Assembly (NCBI GenBank): GCA_002011075.2
Contig: MTMA02000006.1
Span: forward strand, 1,294,599-1,358,598
Source: Candidatus Scotarchaeum otlingeri
GTDB lineage: Archaea > Thermoproteota > Nitrososphaeria > Geothermarchaeales > JDFR-13
DNA: 64,000 nt
Direction of reading: 5' to 3'
Shown here: positions 59,857 through 64,000 of the stretch, one piece after another
Layout: the number at the start of each line of letters is the position of its first letter
Numbering within the stretch: the first letter of the stretch is position 1
Notes under the pieces: generated by a model
Told to the model about the DNA's origin: nothing
Database searches by the model: none
The model's input: only the letters and a program-made list of their open reading frames with translations
Position numbers and translations under genes: made by a program

Positions 59857-61369
59857 GGTCTCTTTTGTAAAAACACCATCAGAAATTTGTGAATTAATGG
59901 TACAATTGATTACAAAGAAAAATGAAGCAAGGATCTTAGATGCAGGATGTGGTGACGGCGCATTTATTGAAGCTTTATTAAAACATGGATATAGAAATAT
60001 AGTTGGCATAGAACTTGATGAAGAACTTGCAAAAATATGTAGAAAAAAATTTGATGATGTTATAATAATCAACACAGATTTTCTTAAATATGTAGATAAC
60101 AAAAAATTTGATGTAATAATAGGTAACCCTCCCTATGCTCATTACAATAGCCTTCCTCTCTTCTTAAGACAAGAAGTTAGAGATATAGTCGGTACTGCTG
60201 AAAGTGATATTTATTACGCATTTATAATTAAAGCTATCGAACTTCTGAAAGATAACGGAGAACTTATTTTTATTACTCCTTACACTTTTACATATAATAC
60301 TTACGCGAAAAAAGTGAGAAAAAACCTAAGTGGCGGAATAGAAATTTTTATAGATTTAGACGAAGTTAAATTGTTCGAGGGCGAAAACCCAGAACCGGTC
60401 ATTTTCAAATTTGTAAAGAAACAAAATATTGATACGATGAAAGTTCTCAGAATAAGGAATAGAAAATTTTCAGCTAAAAAAATAAAGAACGCAGCATTAG
60501 ACTCTCTTAATAAAAGGAAAAGCAATGAAGTTTTTTATTATTTTGAGAGGAAGCCGTTTCAATCTAATGAGACAGTATGGTCCTCGTTCGAATCATTAAG
60601 ATTTGGTGCAAGTACTAAGCTGGGAAACATATGTAAAGTTGGGGTTGGTTTAGTAACAGGTTTCGATAAAGCGTTCAAGGTTAATGAGAAAGAAATTATG
60701 ATCTTCAATGAAAAAGAAAAGGAAATAATAAAACCTTTTGTAAAAGCTAAGAATTGCAAAGGTTTTTTTATTGATGGAATAGAATATTATATTTACACTA
60801 ATCATATACCAGATGAGGAAACACTAATCAATAATTATACCAATATAGCTAAAAGACTATTACCCTATAAAGAGCGGATGATTAAGAGATACTTACCAAA
60901 AAATAAGTTATGGTTTCATTGGCAAGCGGTAAGAAATATAAAACTAGTAGAAAAAAATTTACATAGGCCAAAAATATTTGTTCCTGTTCTTGACAGGTCT
61001 AAACGGAACCGTTTTAGTCTGACTTATGAGCCCTATTATCCTGCGGGGGATGTCTTAATTCTAATACCTAGAAAAGGATATGAATTTTTCCTTTTAGGCT
61101 ATTTAAATTCAAACCAATTCAGAAAATATTATTTATACAGAGGGGGAAGACGTGGGGGAAGAATCGCATTTACCCAAAGGCTTTTGTCTAATATAGAAAT
61201 ACCATTATTTGATGATCAAACGATTAGAACAATAAGTTCAATAAGTAGGAAAATATATGAAAGCCACAATGTGGAATATTTGAATGAACTAGATAATACG
61301 ATTGAAGAGGCTGTAAAAAAATCTAAATATAGGCAACTTACGAGCCTTGATAAATTCGTAGAGATCTAG
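59822..61369 (+). CDS. Gamma-class N6-adenine DNA methyltransferase (TaqI-like)
   Basis: Likely start ATG 59849 (MNKVSFVKTPSEICELMV), which overlaps the endonuclease stop. Motif I DAGCGDGAF at residue 40 (of the longer frame) precedes the catalytic NPPYAHYN at 102-105, the gamma order. The C-terminal half looks like a target-recognition domain ending with YPAGDVLILIPRKGYEFF and a KYYLYRGGRRGGR loop. Full length for the family (about 505 aa). Together with the upstream gene it would form a type II restriction-modification system. Confidence 0.88.
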   Translation: MKSIYWKMKMNKVSFVKTPSEICELMVQLITKKNEARILDAGCGDGAFIEALLKHGYRNIVGIELDEELAKICRKKFDDVIIINTDFLKYVDNKKFDVIIGNPPYAHYNSLPLFLRQEVRDIVGTAESDIYYAFIIKAIELLKDNGELIFITPYTFTYNTYAKKVRKNLSGGIEIFIDLDEVKLFEGENPEPVIFKFVKKQNIDTMKVLRIRNRKFSAKKIKNAALDSLNKRKSNEVFYYFERKPFQSNETVWSSFESLRFGASTKLGNICKVGVGLVTGFDKAFKVNEKEIMIFNEKEKEIIKPFVKAKNCKGFFIDGIEYYIYTNHIPDEETLINNYTNIAKRLLPYKERMIKRYLPKNKLWFHWQAVRNIKLVEKNLHRPKIFVPVLDRSKRNRFSLTYEPYYPAGDVLILIPRKGYEFFLLGYLNSNQFRKYYLYRGGRRGGRIAFTQRLLSNIEIPLFDDQTIRTISSISRKIYESHNVEYLNELDNTIEEAVKKSKYRQLTSLDKFVEI

Positions 61370-61418
61370 ATGTAATTTTGGAAGATAATAGATATCTTTC
61401 ATAAAGCAATCTTATGAT

Positions 61419-62102
61419 TCAAGTTGTTTTTAGAGATATCATTTTTCTTTCATAGCTTTTGATACTCCATTTAACTTGTTGATCTAATGGACTAAGCCAA
61501 TTATATTCATATAGAATTGATTTAGCATCATCACCACCACTTGGAAGATTCTCAGGCATCATCGATTCTATTAGGTCTAGAAAGTTGATCTCTAATAAAG
61601 AAGTAATGTTTGGATACTTTCTCACTTTATAGACCTTGACATCTGGCTTTGATAACTTTATGCCCATGTACTTTGCTATGCTTAAATTTCTATCCTCCTT
61701 GGCATTAGACGACAACGCTTTTTTCCTATGATATTCTAGATATATCCTGTAGGCCTCTGGGTTAATCGATTGCCTTGGAGCCGTCATGTAGATTATTCTA
61801 CCTTTTTTGTCCACTCCAATATTCCTAAATACATTAACCAGCTCGGTCCTATACTTTCCCTTACCTAATCCTAGCCTATGGATCGTAAATATCTCTACAT
61901 CCCTCACTTTTAGCTCTTCTCTCTGAATTATTCTATCCGCTTCTCTCCTCGCCATAGCCATCAGCTTCTCTAGGTCCCCGAGATTAGAGGGCAGCCTAGC
62001 CTTCATGATGAAATAGGGCTTTATTACTGGATCTAGGGTTCTACGCTTATACCCAACGACCTTCTGTAGATATATGAATATCAATATATCCCGCATCTTC
62101 AC
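61419..62102 (-). CDS. Basic protein of unknown function (227 aa)
   Basis: No family recognised. The N-terminal half is alpha/beta and basic (LMAMARREADRIIQREELKV, FTIHRLGLGKGKYRTELVNVF), the C-terminal half helical. No membrane helix. It is divergent from the second recombinase gene with a 177-bp region between, carrying an 11-bp inverted repeat. It could be a recombination directionality or regulatory protein, which is inference only. Confidence 0.5.
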   Translation of the reverse strand: MKMRDILIFIYLQKVVGYKRRTLDPVIKPYFIMKARLPSNLGDLEKLMAMARREADRIIQREELKVRDVEIFTIHRLGLGKGKYRTELVNVFRNIGVDKKGRIIYMTAPRQSINPEAYRIYLEYHRKKALSSNAKEDRNLSIAKYMGIKLSKPDVKVYKVRKYPNITSLLEINFLDLIESMMPENLPSGGDDAKSILYEYNWLSPLDQQVKWSIKSYERKMISLKTT

Positions 62103-62115
62103 AAAATAGAGGAAC

Positions 62116-62238
62116 CTTATCGTAATGGGGTTATTAGAGGGGGTATAGAAAAGTCAAGTAGTTACTTTAAGCCTCGTACTAATGCTTTAATATTAAGGAA
62201 AAGTTGTGGATAAGTGGCTAATGCCTTATTACGATAAG
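62116..62238. promoter_or_regulatory. Paired 11-bp inverted repeats in the divergent region
   Basis: CTTATCGTAAT at 62116-62126 and its exact complement ATTACGATAAG at 62228-62238 flank about 100 bp between two divergent genes. The right copy also contains its own small hairpin (CTTAT-TACG-ATAAG). TTAGAGGGG is repeated at about 62132 and 62261. Arm-type or operator sites for the recombinase or a repressor are plausible. Confidence 0.45.
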
Positions 62239-62279
62239 CACCACTAATCGCAATCTCTTTTTTAGAGGGGCAAACACAA

Positions 62280-63308
62280 TTGAGCAGTCAAATAACTCTC
62301 ACAGAAGAGGAGAAAAAGTGGTTAATGAACCAGTTAGAAATTATAAAGAAGATCCATCCAAATCAGTATAAAAGGATAATGAAAACCATAGCAACATTGA
62401 AAAACAAAAATCTCCATGTGGCAAGGATATTTACTAAAAACCTAATCCCAATAATCGGCTTCATATCAAGATTTCACCAAAGAAGAAATACCAGTAAGAG
62501 TTACCTCAATGTATTAGTCATCTTTAACAGCTACATAACGGTAACCTTCAAGAAGCACATAATGGAGATTGGAAATAGAGAGCTAGAGGCATATTTTAAC
62601 TATGCAAAGGAGAAATACTCAAATAACACATTAGTTCTTCATAGAGATGTCTTAAGGGCATTCTATAGATATAATGATAAGGTAGAGATGGCAAAAAAGG
62701 TAGGTCAATGGAAATTCATAAAAGAACATAAGTTCAAGGTGGACTTAACCTATGAAGAAATAATGAGAATTTTAGAGAATGTCGATGATGCGAGAGTCAG
62801 ACTTGCAGTATTATTCATAGCTTTCAGCGGAATGCGGCCATCGGAGGCGCTTGGGATATGCTGGGGAGACATCGAGGAAACAGAAGATATGGCATTAGCC
62901 AATATAAAATATAGACCAAGCATAAAGTATGGAGCAAAAGGGAAAAGCGGAGAGAGAACAGTGCCCATTAGTAAAGAAGCCATCATAGTACTCTCATATT
63001 TAAAACAGAAATACATCGAAAAATATCATACCTTACCATCTCAGGGCCAGAGAATTATAGATCTAAGCTATACAATGCTGAGAAAGAAATTCCTAAGGGC
63101 CGTGAATAGAGCTGGAATAAAGAATAAGCAGTATCCCATAACACTACACAAACTAAGACACTTCTTTGGACATTATTGGATGGATAAAGTTAGAGATATA
63201 GTTAAACTTAAGGAGATAATGGGGCACAGCGATATAAAAACAACACTGATCTATACGAAACCAACCAAGGAAGAAATAATACAAAAATATAAAGAATTAA
63301 ACGGATAA
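62280..63308 (+). CDS. Second tyrosine recombinase of the element
   Basis: 342 aa, intact. The SAM-like N-terminal domain spans about 50-160. Catalytic residues: FSGMRPSEALGI (first arginine), GERTVPISKEA, LHKLRHFFGHYW (H-x-x-R), MGHSDIKTTLIYTKP (histidine and nucleophile tyrosine). The start is a TTG at 62280 with GAGGGG 12 nt ahead. It may integrate the whole element, invert part of it, or belong to a separate small element. Not related in detail to the recombinases at 31604 and 43295. Confidence 0.92.
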   Translation: MSSQITLTEEEKKWLMNQLEIIKKIHPNQYKRIMKTIATLKNKNLHVARIFTKNLIPIIGFISRFHQRRNTSKSYLNVLVIFNSYITVTFKKHIMEIGNRELEAYFNYAKEKYSNNTLVLHRDVLRAFYRYNDKVEMAKKVGQWKFIKEHKFKVDLTYEEIMRILENVDDARVRLAVLFIAFSGMRPSEALGICWGDIEETEDMALANIKYRPSIKYGAKGKSGERTVPISKEAIIVLSYLKQKYIEKYHTLPSQGQRIIDLSYTMLRKKFLRAVNRAGIKNKQYPITLHKLRHFFGHYWMDKVRDIVKLKEIMGHSDIKTTLIYTKPTKEEIIQKYKELNG

Positions 63309-63311
63309 CTC

Positions 63312-63914
63312 CTATTTTCTCTCCTTAATTTTTACTACAATATATGAAATTATAGCCGATATAAGAGTTATTGTTAAACCTAGTCTAATTATGAAATTAA
63401 GATTAGTTAGATTTATTATGTTCTCGATTTGTGAGTTAAGATAATTAATTGAAATACTGGTGCTTTCCATAAACCTCTTGAATTCTCTTTCTTCACCCGC
63501 TTGCAATAGGGTAACTCTAAGAAGATCTATTTTCTCGTGATCAACAACCATAAAAGCATATCTATCTGTTACAGGTACCTTATATTCAAAATCGATTTCT
63601 TGTTGATATTCCTTAAAAATTAGTGCTAAACCAATCTGAGGAGACGCACCATATACATAAGATTCTGCATAAACAATAAATGCATCATATTGAAATAGGT
63701 AAAAATCTCCACCTTGGCCAGTCTGCTTTACATAGACATTAATGGTATCATTTTGATAAAGCTGAATAACCCAATAATTAAACTTGCCAGTTTTGACAAA
63801 GTCCTTAACCTCGAACAATACTTTAGGATATCGGTTTTCTGAGTTAATATGTAGTGTCATAGGGATTGTAAGAAGAAAGGCTACTAATATTATTAGAATC
63901 GTTTGATATTTCAT
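63312..63914 (-). CDS. Secreted, C-anchored protein of unknown function (200 aa)
   Basis: Signal-like helix (about 4-21), beta-rich ectodomain (FNYWVIQLYQNDTINVYVKQ, KVPVTDRYAFMVVDHEKIDLL) and a C-terminal helix (about 174-194) ending KIKERK. The layout resembles the 172-aa protein at 2737. It may be a host protein or the next gene of the element. It converges on the recombinase with 3 bp between stops. The last 86 bp of the window show no further gene. Confidence 0.65.
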   Translation of the reverse strand: MKYQTILIILVAFLLTIPMTLHINSENRYPKVLFEVKDFVKTGKFNYWVIQLYQNDTINVYVKQTGQGGDFYLFQYDAFIVYAESYVYGASPQIGLALIFKEYQQEIDFEYKVPVTDRYAFMVVDHEKIDLLRVTLLQAGEEREFKRFMESTSISINYLNSQIENIINLTNLNFIIRLGLTITLISAIISYIVVKIKERK

Positions 63915-64000
63915 AAAAAATTATTAGTATAATGATTTCTAATAAATGTATAAAAAACAGATAATGATAGCGAAAATTCAAATATCGTTTATTATTAGAA

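Larger units (their letters stand above)
43310..64000. mobile_element. Large virus-like integrated element at tRNA-Asn (right end not seen)
   Basis: From the tRNA-Asn/integrase junction onward, host-type genes cease. There is a leftward run of anchored beta-rich and small membrane proteins, paralogous tagged proteins, a P-loop ATPase, DNA methyltransferases, an endonuclease candidate and a second recombinase. I could not find a second copy of the tRNA 3' end before 64000, so the far boundary lies outside, or lies near the second recombinase at an att I cannot recognise. The membership of 59134-63914 is less certain than that of 44438-59057. Confidence 0.7.

Noticed and set aside
1-64000. CRISPR array or insertion-sequence transposase
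   Set aside because: No regularly spaced repeats with unique spacers and no transposase or IS inverted repeats were seen anywhere in the window.

Overview
The window is a piece of an AT-rich archaeal chromosome, most likely a thermophilic member of the Thermoproteota (Crenarchaeota). Supporting genes are an archaeal TBP, Alba, RNA polymerase subunit Rpo6, ribosomal protein S25e, ABCE1, an archaeal replicative-type DNA ligase, the HMG-CoA synthase/thiolase/DUF35 trio, pantoate kinase, and a hexulose-phosphate synthase/RpiB pair. Many starts use GGTGA-type Shine-Dalgarno sites and some transcripts look leaderless. I cannot name the genus from sequence alone.

1-31441 is ordinary chromosomal core: a dipeptide-type ABC transporter cut by the window edge, signal peptidase, TBP, a cation/proton antiporter, DNA ligase, S25e, Rpo6, Alba, a cyclic 2,3-diphosphoglycerate synthetase-like GTPase, mevalonate-entry genes, an Lhr helicase with a metallophosphoesterase, ABCE1, an NAD-salvage pair, an HDAC-family enzyme, a YchF GTPase, an exonuclease of the metallo-beta-lactamase fold, acylphosphatase, a PfkB kinase and an NAD(P)HX epimerase. 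Ligase, phosphoesterase, Lhr and exonuclease match the four families of a known bacterial repair cluster.

31586-35983 is a small 4.4-kb integrated element. It has an intact tyrosine recombinase, four or five small DNA-binding or unknown genes and palindromic control regions. It is bounded by exact 17-bp direct repeats, and the right repeat is the 5' end of what looks like a C/D-box guide RNA gene (35967-36032). So the target appears to be a C/D sRNA rather than a tRNA.

36053-43277 is chromosomal again: O6-alkylguanine methyltransferase, rhomboid, tRNA-Thr, a PhoU-like regulator, pantoate kinase, a GltD-like flavoprotein, RpiB plus hexulose-phosphate synthase, DUF523 and Maf.

From tRNA-Asn (43278, with an 11-nt intron) to at least 63308, and probably past the window end, lies a large virus-like element. 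The tRNA runs into an integrase reading frame. A long leftward operon follows, encoding anchored beta-rich surface proteins, very small multi-pass membrane proteins, a CPBP intramembrane protease and small basic proteins. Further on come two zincin-like proteins, a 692-aa P-loop ATPase of the packaging/VirB4-HerA type, a solitary beta-class DNA methyltransferase, a probable type II restriction-modification pair and a second intact recombinase. I recognise no classical capsid protein. Two features unify the element. One is a short motif (TCTATTT, then TTGGTGA) just ahead of at least ten start codons. The other is a shared N-terminal tag (GRF...FYTDxxGRxRP) on three otherwise different proteins. 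No gap longer than 300 bases lacks a gene.
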